From NCBI GenBank assembly GCA_947623615.1, contig CANQHH010000020.1, positions 1 to 11,875 of the forward strand: DNA of 11,875 bases, in the 5' to 3' direction. The stretch is from an uncultured Clostridia bacterium (lineage in GTDB: Bacteria > Bacillota > Clostridia > TANB77 > CAG-508). Made by a program: the position numbers and the translations under genes. Position 1 is the first letter of the stretch. Each line of letters starts with the position of its first letter. The notes beneath the pieces are model-generated. The model ran no database searches. It was not told the DNA's origin and was given only the letters and a program-made list of their open reading frames with translations. Positions 1-7,894 of this stretch are shown here, in pieces.

Positions 1-42
1 TATATTGAAGATGAAATTGTTAATATTATTAAAATAATGTAA
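1..42 (+). CDS. Possible C-terminal tail of a plus-strand gene entering from the left
   Basis: Reading from base 1, the first 13 codons are open and end in TAA at 40-42, giving a tail ending in EIVNIIKIM. A hairpin at 88-112, followed on the plus strand by a T-rich run, would suit a gene ending here. That makes a convergent layout with the minus-strand surface genes. The stretch is too short to identify a product, and an open frame of 13 codons in AT-rich DNA could be chance. Confidence 0.3.
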   Translation, partial: YIEDEIVNIIKIM

Positions 43-87
43 ATTATATTTTCTATTTTTTTACTCATATACTCACCATTAAATTTA

Positions 88-112
88 AGCCTACATTATA
101 TTAATGTAGGCT
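88..112. terminator. Rho-independent terminator, probably bidirectional
   Basis: A perfect 11-bp stem (AGCCTACATTA at 88-98 with its complement at 102-112) closes on a 3-nt loop. On the plus strand it is followed by CATTATTTTTATT, a fair U-tract. On the minus strand the following run, TAAATTTAATGG, is weaker. It lies 8 bp past the stop codon of the beta-helix surface gene, so it most likely ends that operon as well as any plus-strand gene arriving from the left. Confidence 0.65.
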
Positions 113-120
113 CATTATTT

Positions 121-1254
121 TTATTCTCTATTTTTTCTCAATACTACTAAAGATAATATTGATATTGCTAATATTGAAATAGCTATTTCCATATTATTTC
201 CTATACCTGTTTTTGGTGTATCATCTATTTCTTCAGCAGGTTCTTCCTCTTCTATTAGTTCAAGTTTAGTATATATTGTTGTATCATCTTCTATTGCTTT
301 TGAAAAATCAAATTTTGTTTTGTATTTTTTATCTGTATAAAATCCTTTTATAGAATAATCACCTAAATCTAACTCTTCTAAATCAATTTTTGATTTTAAT
401 TGTTTTTCAGTAATTTTGTCACCTTTCTTTACTGTCATTGTTACTGTCTCATCTTCTACTTTGATAGTTATTTTCACATTTTCTGCATAATCTTCTCCCT
501 CTATTTTTATTTTAGTATTTTCATTGCTTTCAAATATTACATTATTATTTTCATCTGTAATAACTACTTTATTTCCACTTGTTAATATTTTATTTGTTGA
601 GTTTTCTGTATTCTCTACTTCGAAATCTTTTAAACTATCATTTTCTGCAATATATAAAACATTATCTTTTTCAGTAGATGATAATTTACCATCCATTATA
701 ACTACTGGTTTCAAATTTTCATCTTCTACACTTGCACCTTTTCCTATCTCTATTCCGTTATTTCTGTCTTGTCCATTTTTTCCTAAACTTAAATCTTTAA
801 TTTGAATTGTTCCAGCATTTACAAGTATTCCTCCATATAAACAATCACTTATTGTAACACCATCTAATATGACATGACCTCCGCTATATGCTTGCACACC
901 ATATTTTTGGCTATTCTTTAAAGTTAAATCTTTTAAAGTAACTTTTGCCTTTATTCCTACAGTAATTAATGTTCCATTATTTCCATTTGGTGTCCAACTC
1001 TCATCATCTTTTTTTATTGTTTTACCTTTACCATCTATTGTTATGTTTTTTTCAGTTATTTCTATAGGTTTTGTTAATGATATATCTGTTGTTAATTCAA
1101 TAACATCTCCCTCTCCTGCATTTGATATTGCATCAATTAAAGCTTGCTCAGAATCAACTGTTGTAGTATTTGCTGCATTACTAAAACTTGGATTTAGTAT
1201 TAAAGCCAAAAATAGTACAGCTAAAAATAAAATAATTTTCTTTAAATTTGTCAT
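121..1254 (-). CDS. Wall-anchored beta-helix surface protein with InlB-B-like repeat and TPKTG sorting signal
   Basis: A secreted 377-aa protein, probably displayed covalently on the cell wall. The signal peptide is about residues 1-27 (ending SNA). Residues about 50-200 show short repeated beta-strand turns (VTLKDLTLKN, VILDGVTIS, IQIKDLSL) typical of right-handed parallel beta-helix (pectate-lyase-like) folds. Residues about 260-332 resemble the Listeria/Bacteroides (InlB B-type, Flg_new) repeat, with KGDKI early and GFYTDKKYKTKFDF late. An acidic spacer (EEEEPAEE) precedes TPKTG (346-350), a hydrophobic helix and the tail RKNRE. Start choice: an ATG at 1266 abuts the GAAAGGA ribosome site (1267-1273) with no spacing, so the ATG at 1254, 12 nt away, is preferred. 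No catalytic residues are evident; adhesion or glycan binding is inference. It is the last gene of the probable surface operon, 136 bp after its neighbour. Confidence 0.85.
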   Translation of the reverse strand: MTNLKKIILFLAVLFLALILNPSFSNAANTTTVDSEQALIDAISNAGEGDVIELTTDISLTKPIEITEKNITIDGKGKTIKKDDESWTPNGNNGTLITVGIKAKVTLKDLTLKNSQKYGVQAYSGGHVILDGVTISDCLYGGILVNAGTIQIKDLSLGKNGQDRNNGIEIGKGASVEDENLKPVVIMDGKLSSTEKDNVLYIAENDSLKDFEVENTENSTNKILTSGNKVVITDENNNVIFESNENTKIKIEGEDYAENVKITIKVEDETVTMTVKKGDKITEKQLKSKIDLEELDLGDYSIKGFYTDKKYKTKFDFSKAIEDDTTIYTKLELIEEEEPAEEIDDTPKTGIGNNMEIAISILAISILSLVVLRKNRE

Positions 1255-1284
1255 TGTATAAACCATTCCTTTCTTTTTTATTAA

Positions 1285-1319
1285 TACTATTTTTAGTAGT
1301 ATTTTCTACTATTTTAGTA
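1285..1319. promoter_or_regulatory. Twin TACTA/TAGTA inverted repeats, operator-like
   Basis: Two short inverted repeats, TACTA-N4-TAGTA at 1285-1298 and TACTA-N3-TAGTA at 1307-1319, start 22 bp apart, about two helical turns. They sit just upstream of the ribosome site of the beta-helix gene. An alternative 7-bp hairpin (AATACTA 1283-1289 with TAGTATT 1297-1303) is also possible, so this could act as an operator or as an RNA structure. No well-spaced promoter was found nearby: a TTGAAA and a TATAAA on the minus strand are only 14 bp apart. Confidence 0.3.
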
Positions 1320-1390
1320 TGCACATTTAGAAAAAATTTATACAATTTATTATTTTTTTCAACATTTTTTAGCTGTACTATTTATTATAT

Positions 1391-3028
1391 TTATTTTATA
1401 TCTCTTAATTTATTATACCTTATATAGAAAAATGCACCAATTGCTACAACAAATACTATAGAACCTATAATTACTGGTTTTACACCTGTTTGAGGTATAA
1501 CTCCTTTTGCAACTGTTGTATCTTTTTTATTTGATTTCTCAGTTGATTTTTTTGTAGTTGTCGTAGTTGTTGTTAAATTATTCCATTTAAAATCACTGCT
1601 TGTATATGCCCATAAATCCCATGCATTTGACGATTCAGCCAACCACGCCTGTGCTAATGTAACACCTTCAATTGGATAATATTTTCCATCCTCATCATCA
1701 AACTGTGCATATATGTAATAATATGCATCATCTTCTAATAATTTTCTTCCATCAAAAAGTGCATTATCACTTCTAAAATATGCTAAACTTGTTGTCGTTA
1801 AGTCTTTTGAATATACTGCATCATGTTTTTTTGCATATTGTAATAATTCTGTAATTCCTGTATAGTTATTTTTTTGTATTTTGGTTAATATAGAGTTATC
1901 TGTTACTTTTCCTATTTTTAATTTGAATTTTCTATTTTTGGTATCTGTTGGGAAATTAAATGTAATATATGTATATTGGTTATCCTTCTTATTTCCTCCC
2001 CATAAACTCATTGTTTGTAATATTAAATTTAATTGTGGCAATTTTGCTCTATTTATTTTTTCACCATTAACTACGAATTTGGTTGCATATGATACTGTAT
2101 TACCATTACTATCAGTATAATAATGTGCTAAGCTTTCGTCTTGAATTACCCACAAATACAAATCTTGATTTAACTCAGCATATTTCGAAAAATTATTTGT
2201 GAATAGGTAGTCTTTATTTACTGATAAGTATTCAATTTTATTCTTCATTTTTTCTGTATCCACAGCTCCATATTTTGTTGTTGTAATACTTGGTTTTTTA
2301 TTATCTTTTGTAATCATATAATAATAATGTGAAGAAAGTCCTGTATCTGGTTTTATCCCTGTAATTTGCAAACTTTCTACTGTCCAATTAAGCGCTGTTT
2401 TATATTTAGCTTTAGAAAAATCAGTAAATACTGGGGCTGAAAAAACCTCGACATCACATGTATCCTCTTGTCCTGCTACAGTTGCTGTAATAGTTGCTTT
2501 ACCAGGTTTTATTGCTTTCAATTCTCCTGTAGTTTTATTTACAGTAACAACACTTGTATTACTACTTACCCAAGTAGTCTCTGGATTAGAAATAACATTA
2601 CTATCCCAATCTCTTGCTTCTGCTTTTAGTTTTTCTGTTTCATGCTCTCCCATAACTAAATTAACAGAACTCACCACTAAACTGCCTGAATTAGCTTTAA
2701 TATTCAAACTGCTATATATAACATTTACTGTACAACTTGATGTTTCTCCTCCTCTTGTAGCTGTAATTACCGCTTTTCCTATTTTTTTACCTTCTACATG
2801 TCCTTCATTATCAACACTTGCTATAGTAGGTTCACTACTCTCCCATGTTATATCTCCACTTCCACCTGTATATGATAAATACCTAGTCCTATTTAACTCA
2901 AGATCCATACTTTTATCTGTCAATTCAAATGTGCTTGTTTCTGCATAAACATTAATATTAAATAATGTTAATATTAAAATTGTTGCAAATATAATTCCTA
3001 ATATTTTATTTTTTACATTTGTATTCAT
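1391..3028 (-). CDS. Wall-anchored surface protein with two Big_2 Ig-like domains and IPQTG sorting signal
   Basis: A secreted 545-aa protein. The signal peptide is residues 1-29 (ending VYA). Two bacterial Ig-like Big_2 domains follow, about 33-104 and 108-196. Both show the family pattern of W-x-S-S, then a turn, then G-K-A-x-I-T-A-T (WESSEPTIASV with GKAVITAT; WVSSNTSVVTV with GKATITAT). Residues about 200-480 form a second region with HYYYMI (234-239), LYLWVIQDE (290-298), AYYYIYAQFDDEDGKYYPIEG (435-455) and several Trp; I recognise no enzyme signature there. A Thr/Lys-rich linker with seven Thr in a row (about 485-508) leads to IPQTG (511-515), a membrane helix and the tail RYNKLRDIK. 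The start has AAGGGG at 3035-3040, 6 nt before the ATG. It lies 82 bp after the protease gene with no evident terminator between, so co-transcription is likely. An adhesin or structural role is inference. Confidence 0.88.
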   Translation of the reverse strand: MNTNVKNKILGIIFATILILTLFNINVYAETSTFELTDKSMDLELNRTRYLSYTGGSGDITWESSEPTIASVDNEGHVEGKKIGKAVITATRGGETSSCTVNVIYSSLNIKANSGSLVVSSVNLVMGEHETEKLKAEARDWDSNVISNPETTWVSSNTSVVTVNKTTGELKAIKPGKATITATVAGQEDTCDVEVFSAPVFTDFSKAKYKTALNWTVESLQITGIKPDTGLSSHYYYMITKDNKKPSITTTKYGAVDTEKMKNKIEYLSVNKDYLFTNNFSKYAELNQDLYLWVIQDESLAHYYTDSNGNTVSYATKFVVNGEKINRAKLPQLNLILQTMSLWGGNKKDNQYTYITFNFPTDTKNRKFKLKIGKVTDNSILTKIQKNNYTGITELLQYAKKHDAVYSKDLTTTSLAYFRSDNALFDGRKLLEDDAYYYIYAQFDDEDGKYYPIEGVTLAQAWLAESSNAWDLWAYTSSDFKWNNLTTTTTTTKKSTEKSNKKDTTVAKGVIPQTGVKPVIIGSIVFVVAIGAFFYIRYNKLRDIK

Positions 3029-3110
3029 TTTTTTCCCCTTTTCTTACGTCAATTTTTTACAATTAAAAATTTATTTACACCCTTATATAAACTAAACATT
3101 AAAATCTTAA

Positions 3111-6100
3111 TTATTTAACATATTTACTTATGTTTTTATATCTAATATAAACAATTCCTCCAACTACTGCTATTGTTACAATTATAAAGCCTACTGTAAG
3201 TTTAATTCCTGTTTGAGGTATCTTTCCACTTGCTAATGTATTATCTTTATTAGTAGTATCATTATTATTATTTTTTTTATTAGTATTTACAGTTTCAGAA
3301 CTTTCTTTTTTAGCATCATCTAAATATGTTTCTATATTTTGATTTTCAACCTCTAGTTTCATTGGGTTAGAAATAGCTATGCTTTGATTTCCACCTTTTA
3401 TCGCTACTTCTTTTATGTATAAATATATTACATCTTCACTAACTACTTCGCCATAATTTGGCAATTTTCTTGAATCTATTGCAAATTGTAATTTATTTTT
3501 ATCATCTTGATTTTCAGTAATTTTTGTCCAATCATTAATATTATTCTCATTTGCATTTGCAGATATGTAATAATAATATTCTACTTTATCATTATTCATA
3601 TTTCTTGAAATATTATTAATTTCTACATCAATTAAAATATAGCCTTCCTTAGACTTATCTGTGTAAAAATGTGCTTGTACCTTTTTGACGTCAGTTTTAA
3701 TATCTGATAAATCCGTATTTACTGCTTTTTTATCATCTCCTGGATCTGGAGTTGGATCCGGCGTTGGATCTGGTGTTGGATCTGGAGTAGGGTCTGGATC
3801 TGGATCTGGCTTAATCTCTGACTCTATTATTTCTACATCAAACTGTGTACTCTTATCTAAATATTTAACTGTAATTGTTACTTTACCAACTCTTTCATTG
3901 CTAAATCCTTCTACACTTACACCTTCAGAAGTCATTTCAACATTTTCTGTTGTTCCATCATTATATGTAGCTTGTATAATTCCGCCTTCTAGTTCTAACT
4001 CGCCCTCATCTTTAATATATTTCACTTTGTTAGGTTTTTTTACAATTGATATTTGTGTAACCGCTCTTTCTTCTACAGTTATTGTTTGTGAAACACTTTT
4101 TTCTTTGTATTTAATTATTACTTCTGTTTGATCACTTTTTAAATCTTCTCCATTTTCTATTGTATAATCGTTTATTTCAACAGTTGCATTATTTTCATAT
4201 ATTGCTTTAACTATCATACCATCTTTAACAAAATCTTGTCCTTCTACATATGTTGTCTTATCAGGTTGTTTAGTTATTTTTATTTCAACTAATTCATTAA
4301 CTTCTACTGTTATATTCTGCCTTACAGTTCTTCCTCCATATAGTATTGTTACATATGTTTGACCAAGTTCTAGATTTTCTCCACCTTCAATAGAATACCC
4401 TGTTACAGCTTCTGAACTACCACTTTCCAAAACTGCCTCTACAACCATTCCTTTTGTTTCAAAATTTTCGCCCTCTTTATATACAACTTTTTCAGGTTGA
4501 GATGTGATTTTTATTTCTGTTATATTATTCTTTTCTACTGTTATGTCTTGAGTAACACTCATTCCTTCATAAGTAATAGTTATTTGTCTTTGTTCACGGT
4601 TTAGATTTTTTCCATTTTCTATTGTATAATCTTTTACTGTTTTTTTATCGCCATTTTTATAAGTAGCCTCTACAACCATTTCTGTATCATCAAAGTTTTC
4701 CCCCTCTTTATATGCTAATTTTTTAGGAGGTGTTTTGATTTTTAAATCTGTTATAACATTTTTTTCTACAGTTATGTGTTGTTTAACTTCTTTTCCACCA
4801 TATGTTATAGTTACTTCCTCTTGTCCAAATTGTAAATCTGTTCCATCTGTAATTTCATAACTTGCATCATCTAATATTACAGATGGTCTAACTTTACTGT
4901 TATAGTTTGCTTTTACCTCTAATCCATCTTTTTCAAAGTCGTCACCTTCAATATATGTTAGTTTTTTAGGCTCATGTGTAATTTCAATGCTTTTCAAAGA
5001 TCCATCAAGTACTTCTGATACTGTAAATGCCTTTATAGAGCTATCTCCATCACTCAAATTAGAACCTATTGATGTGTCAGTTGACAAACTTCCAAGATCA
5101 TGCCATGTGCATTTTGCTAAATCATCGCTTAATGTTACAAAGCATTTATTTTTCTTTACATCTACATAATTAAATATATCTATATTTTTCATTTTAGATT
5201 CTAGGTTTATTTTTACTTTTTTTCCTTGAATTACAACAACTACTGCAAATTGATTACCTGTTATCTTAACAGGGGTCGCAAACTCTAAAGTATGGTAACC
5301 TTCATTAATGGTTTGAGTTTCTCCAGTTTTTAATGTTACTGGCTGTAAATCAGCTTTTGCTTTACTATCACTCTTAGGATTTACATACACTTTATAAGTA
5401 TATGTATCAGGTGAATGTAATGCTATTTGTGTTAAATATTCATCCTTGTCTGTTTTTTTATCAAAAACATTGCATAACATAAGACCGTCTACAGTTGATG
5501 CTAACACTCCAAATGGAGTAAATTCATCATACTGATATAAATTATCATAATCTACAGTATCATTTGCTTTTACTATTCCATATAAAGTAGTTGATATATT
5601 GCAATCTTCATAAGATACATACATAAGTCCTTGTTTACCTATTGAACTACCCCAAGAATTTCTTATAATCCATGCACCATTTGATGTTGGCTTATTAGAT
5701 GAGCCTGAAAAATTTTCAATTTCAAAATCATCATCCCATCCAATTATTGATACAGCATGATCTGCTGGATGTAGTAAAGTATTATCGCAGTACTTTGCAG
5801 CTGTACTATTATCATAACATGAAAAAGCTGATATTGATGAAGAATTTCCATGAAGTGATGCGTAAACTGAACCATGATCTTTTATGTGTTGTTTTATCTG
5901 ATTCATTATTTGTTCTTTTTCTTCGCTACTTTTATTTCTGTAATCAGGGAAATAAACAGTATCATATACTTGGCTTGTAACAGTTTTTCCTTGAACTTCA
6001 CTTAGTCCTATAGGGTTCTCATTATCTTGAAATCTCATTTGGTCTTCATTTATTGCTCCACTTCCATTTGTCAAATATGCTTCTGCAATTTGCCAGTTTC

Positions 6101-6614
6101 CACCATCTCCTACTGCTCTATTAAATCCAATTGTATTTTCTTCATTATTTTTGAATTTTCTACTTGTGAAATATTCCATGTGCCTTTCTGAGTAATCATA
6201 TACATTTGACGTATTAACTTTGTTTTTATAATTTGATAATGCAATATTAGTTTCTAATGAAGATAAGGTTGCAAAAGCCCAACATGAATATGTTGACATT
6301 TGATCTTTTATAATTAAATTATTTGGTATTACATCTTTTAAATTATATGTTCTTTCAATTCCTGTTCCTAACATGCTTGCTTTTAAAAGTGGACTTTTAG
6401 TAACAAAACTTGGAGTCTCAACTTCGTACATTCTAGGCATCATAGTCTTTTTTCTTTCATCTTCAGGTAATTGCAACCAATTTTTAAATGCATCTGTATA
6501 TTCAACCGGCTTTAATATTTTTTCTTCATTATTACTTGCAAAAACTTTTTGACCTATTAATAAAATCAGAATAAAAACTAATAAAAATATAAAATTTCTC
6601 TTTTTTAAACTCAT
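3111..6614 (-). CDS. Wall-anchored C1A (papain-like) cysteine protease with lectin-like domain, five Ig-like repeats and IPQTG signal
   Basis: A secreted 1167-aa multidomain protease. The signal peptide is 1-26 (ending VFA). A short pro-segment includes the FKNWLQLPEDERKK-type motif and PRMYEV. The C1A catalytic domain is about 90-345, with oxyanion Gln105, nucleophile Cys111 in SCWAFA, His286 in ADHAVSIIGW and Asn319 in RNSWG, so all four key residues are present. Residues about 360-470 resemble the lectin-like domain that follows C1A domains in clostridial surface proteases of the Cwp84 type. Five Ig-like (Big_3-type) repeats of about 77 residues span 540-933. A Pro-Asp/Pro-Thr linker (936-961) and a YYYYI-containing module (about 961-1090) precede IPQTG (1132-1136), a membrane helix and the tail RYKNISKYVK. 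Start choice: an in-frame ATG exists at 6659, but AAAGGGG lies 6 nt before the ATG at 6614 and the signal peptide begins there. Likely roles are surface-protein maturation or host-protein cleavage (inference). Confidence 0.93.
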   Translation of the reverse strand: MSLKKRNFIFLLVFILILLIGQKVFASNNEEKILKPVEYTDAFKNWLQLPEDERKKTMMPRMYEVETPSFVTKSPLLKASMLGTGIERTYNLKDVIPNNLIIKDQMSTYSCWAFATLSSLETNIALSNYKNKVNTSNVYDYSERHMEYFTSRKFKNNEENTIGFNRAVGDGGNWQIAEAYLTNGSGAINEDQMRFQDNENPIGLSEVQGKTVTSQVYDTVYFPDYRNKSSEEKEQIMNQIKQHIKDHGSVYASLHGNSSSISAFSCYDNSTAAKYCDNTLLHPADHAVSIIGWDDDFEIENFSGSSNKPTSNGAWIIRNSWGSSIGKQGLMYVSYEDCNISTTLYGIVKANDTVDYDNLYQYDEFTPFGVLASTVDGLMLCNVFDKKTDKDEYLTQIALHSPDTYTYKVYVNPKSDSKAKADLQPVTLKTGETQTINEGYHTLEFATPVKITGNQFAVVVVIQGKKVKINLESKMKNIDIFNYVDVKKNKCFVTLSDDLAKCTWHDLGSLSTDTSIGSNLSDGDSSIKAFTVSEVLDGSLKSIEITHEPKKLTYIEGDDFEKDGLEVKANYNSKVRPSVILDDASYEITDGTDLQFGQEEVTITYGGKEVKQHITVEKNVITDLKIKTPPKKLAYKEGENFDDTEMVVEATYKNGDKKTVKDYTIENGKNLNREQRQITITYEGMSVTQDITVEKNNITEIKITSQPEKVVYKEGENFETKGMVVEAVLESGSSEAVTGYSIEGGENLELGQTYVTILYGGRTVRQNITVEVNELVEIKITKQPDKTTYVEGQDFVKDGMIVKAIYENNATVEINDYTIENGEDLKSDQTEVIIKYKEKSVSQTITVEERAVTQISIVKKPNKVKYIKDEGELELEGGIIQATYNDGTTENVEMTSEGVSVEGFSNERVGKVTITVKYLDKSTQFDVEIIESEIKPDPDPDPTPDPTPDPTPDPTPDPGDDKKAVNTDLSDIKTDVKKVQAHFYTDKSKEGYILIDVEINNISRNMNNDKVEYYYYISANANENNINDWTKITENQDDKNKLQFAIDSRKLPNYGEVVSEDVIYLYIKEVAIKGGNQSIAISNPMKLEVENQNIETYLDDAKKESSETVNTNKKNNNNDTTNKDNTLASGKIPQTGIKLTVGFIIVTIAVVGGIVYIRYKNISKYVK
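3742..3810. repeat. 12-bp tandem repeat encoding the Pro-Asp/Pro-Thr linker
   Basis: About five and a half copies of a 12-bp unit of the form GGATCTGGAGTT (plus-strand reading) lie inside the protease gene. They encode the alternating PD/PT linker between the Ig-like repeats and the wall-proximal module. Copies differ at third positions, so the array is partly diverged. Such arrays can change length by slippage without breaking the frame. Confidence 0.85.
3816..4997. repeat. Five coding repeats of Ig-like (Big_3-type) domains
   Basis: Within the protease, residues 540-933 hold five consecutive units of 77-82 residues. Each has an I-K/S-I-x-K/T-x-P-x-K start, Y-x-E-G-x-x-F, a Tyr-x-Ile-x-x-Gly-x-x-Leu core, and V-T-I-x-Y-x-x-K/R with I-T-V-E at the end. 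Units 2-4 are most alike. The fifth lacks the ENG.L core and is the most divergent. They probably form a rigid stalk lifting the protease above the wall, or bind ligands. Confidence 0.85.
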
Positions 6615-6636
6615 AACTTTCCCCTTTGATACTAAC

Positions 6637-6657
6637 GATATATCCGTAGATATAATC
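6637..6657 (-). promoter_or_regulatory. Possible leader hairpin before the protease ribosome site
   Basis: In the roughly 90-nt untranslated leader, GATTATATC and GATATATC can pair around a 4-nt TACG loop with one bulge. Outer CTAAC/GTTAG arms (6632-6636, 6666-6670) could extend the pairing across an 8-nt asymmetric loop. The structure lies directly upstream of the AAAGGGG site. It is AT-rich and weak, so a regulatory role is only a possibility. Confidence 0.25.
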
Positions 6658-6711
6658 AATCTTTAGTTAGCCCTTTATTGTTATTTATATATAACTCTTT
6701 TTATAATTTTC

Positions 6712-6740
6712 ATTATATCAATATCCTTTTTCTATTTCAA
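6712..6740 (-). promoter_or_regulatory. Sigma-A-type promoter of the surface-protein operon
   Basis: On the minus strand TTGAAA (6735-6740) and a perfect TATAAT (6712-6717) are separated by exactly 17 bp. Transcription would start near 6705, giving a leader of about 90 nt to the protease ATG at 6614. It is the best promoter upstream of the three anchored-protein genes. The rest of the gap between 6614 and 6899 shows only AT-rich sequence. Confidence 0.75.
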
Positions 6741-6898
6741 CATATTTTTACAAAAACTCATAAATTTTTTTTTACAATTTATCCAAATAATGGTTATTAA
6801 TTTATTGTTCATTTTCTCTCTTTTATCTATCCATAATTCTCAAATATTAACTTTTTTAATAATTTATCTAATTAATGATTATTACAGTATATCTTATT

Positions 6899-7873
6899 TT
6901 AACGTGGTCTATCGTCATAATGAACCCTCGAGTCAAATTCATTAAGATAAACTTCTACTGGTGGAATTACTGCTCCATCTTGCTCTCCCACTTGTGGATC
7001 TGATGTAAAGCTCTTTATTTCACTAATGACTTTTCCGCCTCCATCTGAACGAGCTGAAAGATAACTATACTCAATTGTTATCGTCTCGTTTACTCCTATT
7101 TCATCAATAATGAATTTTCCATACTTACATTTCACCCTATCATTATCTTTTACGTGTATATCTCTATCCCCTAGCTTATATGTTCCCGTTAATGCTGTTA
7201 TCACTTCCTCTATCATTACATTTTTCAAAGGTACATTTCCTGTATTTTTTACTTTTAACACATAATCTATTGTATCCCCTCCATAATACTTAAAACTTGT
7301 ATCTGTTGAGTTTGTCATGGTAATATTTATATTTTCAATTTCTTCCATATCTAATAAGCTACTATCTAATACTCCTAAGTCTTTATCTCCACTATCTCCA
7401 TAATATTTTACTCTGTATTTATCATCATCTGAATCTTCATCTGCTAATTTTTTTACTTCTTTTGTTGATGCTAGCTTTGTTTTATTTCCTATTCCTGTTG
7501 TTATTTCTTCTAATTTATACACATCATTTATTCCATCTGTTCCATTTCCATAGTCTGCTTTCTCTCCTAAAAGTTTCTCTGTATTTATTACATATCCTCC
7601 TAATATTGGCTCGGTCGATATTATATTTCTTGCTTGTAAATATTCTATGAATGTTCCTTTAAATACCTTTTTATATTTAATCATATATGTCGTATATTCC
7701 ATTGTCATCCCGTCCCAAACTGAAGCATGTGTATACTCTATTTTTGTTTTTTGTGCATTATTTATTAACCCATTTTCTCCTAGTGCTATATTAACACTTA
7801 CTATTGTTAACGTTACTAATATACTAATCGTTACTACTAACGCAATTAACGTTATACCTTTGTTTTTCTTCAT
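6899..7873 (-). CDS. Type IV prepilin-like (pseudopilin) protein with DUF11-like domain
   Basis: A 324-aa protein whose N-terminus, KKNKG followed by ITLIALVVTI and a hydrophobic helix to about residue 31, matches the class of clostridial prepilin leaders cut after Gly (here Gly6) by a prepilin peptidase. The Glu normally at position 5 of the mature protein is absent, as often seen in this clostridial group. The segment ALGENGLINNAQ after the helix is also typical. Residues about 182-272 look like a DUF11/CARDB-type beta-sandwich (YYGGDTIDYVLKVKNTGNVPLKNV, then ETITIEYSY). The end, VHYDDRPR, is not a sorting signal. The start is well supported: GGAGG at 7881-7885 with 7-nt spacing and a promoter upstream. 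It is probably a pilus, pseudopilus or surface-filament subunit, or a surface protein using the same export route. No pilus ATPase or peptidase gene is in the window. Confidence 0.78.
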   Translation of the reverse strand: MKKNKGITLIALVVTISILVTLTIVSVNIALGENGLINNAQKTKIEYTHASVWDGMTMEYTTYMIKYKKVFKGTFIEYLQARNIISTEPILGGYVINTEKLLGEKADYGNGTDGINDVYKLEEITTGIGNKTKLASTKEVKKLADEDSDDDKYRVKYYGDSGDKDLGVLDSSLLDMEEIENINITMTNSTDTSFKYYGGDTIDYVLKVKNTGNVPLKNVMIEEVITALTGTYKLGDRDIHVKDNDRVKCKYGKFIIDEIGVNETITIEYSYLSARSDGGGKVISEIKSFTSDPQVGEQDGAVIPPVEVYLNEFDSRVHYDDRPR

Positions 7874-7894
7874 ATTTTTTCCTCCAAACTTTAT

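Noticed and set aside
1329..1358. Promoter TTGAAA/TATAAA before the beta-helix gene
   Set aside because: The spacing is only 14 bp, too short for a usual sigma-A promoter; kept only as a note in the operator-like entry.
3685..4131. Plus-strand open frame with GSGVG repeats
   Set aside because: It is the opposite-strand shadow of the Pro-Asp/Pro-Thr linker and Ig-like repeats of the protease, which has signal peptide, catalytic residues and anchor.
5699..5980. Plus-strand 93-codon open frame
   Set aside because: It lies antisense inside the C1A catalytic domain, including the His and Asn regions, and has no ribosome site.
6615..6659. Upstream ATG at 6659 for the protease
   Set aside because: It adds 15 residues before the signal peptide and would read through the AAAGGGG ribosome site that sits correctly before the ATG at 6614.
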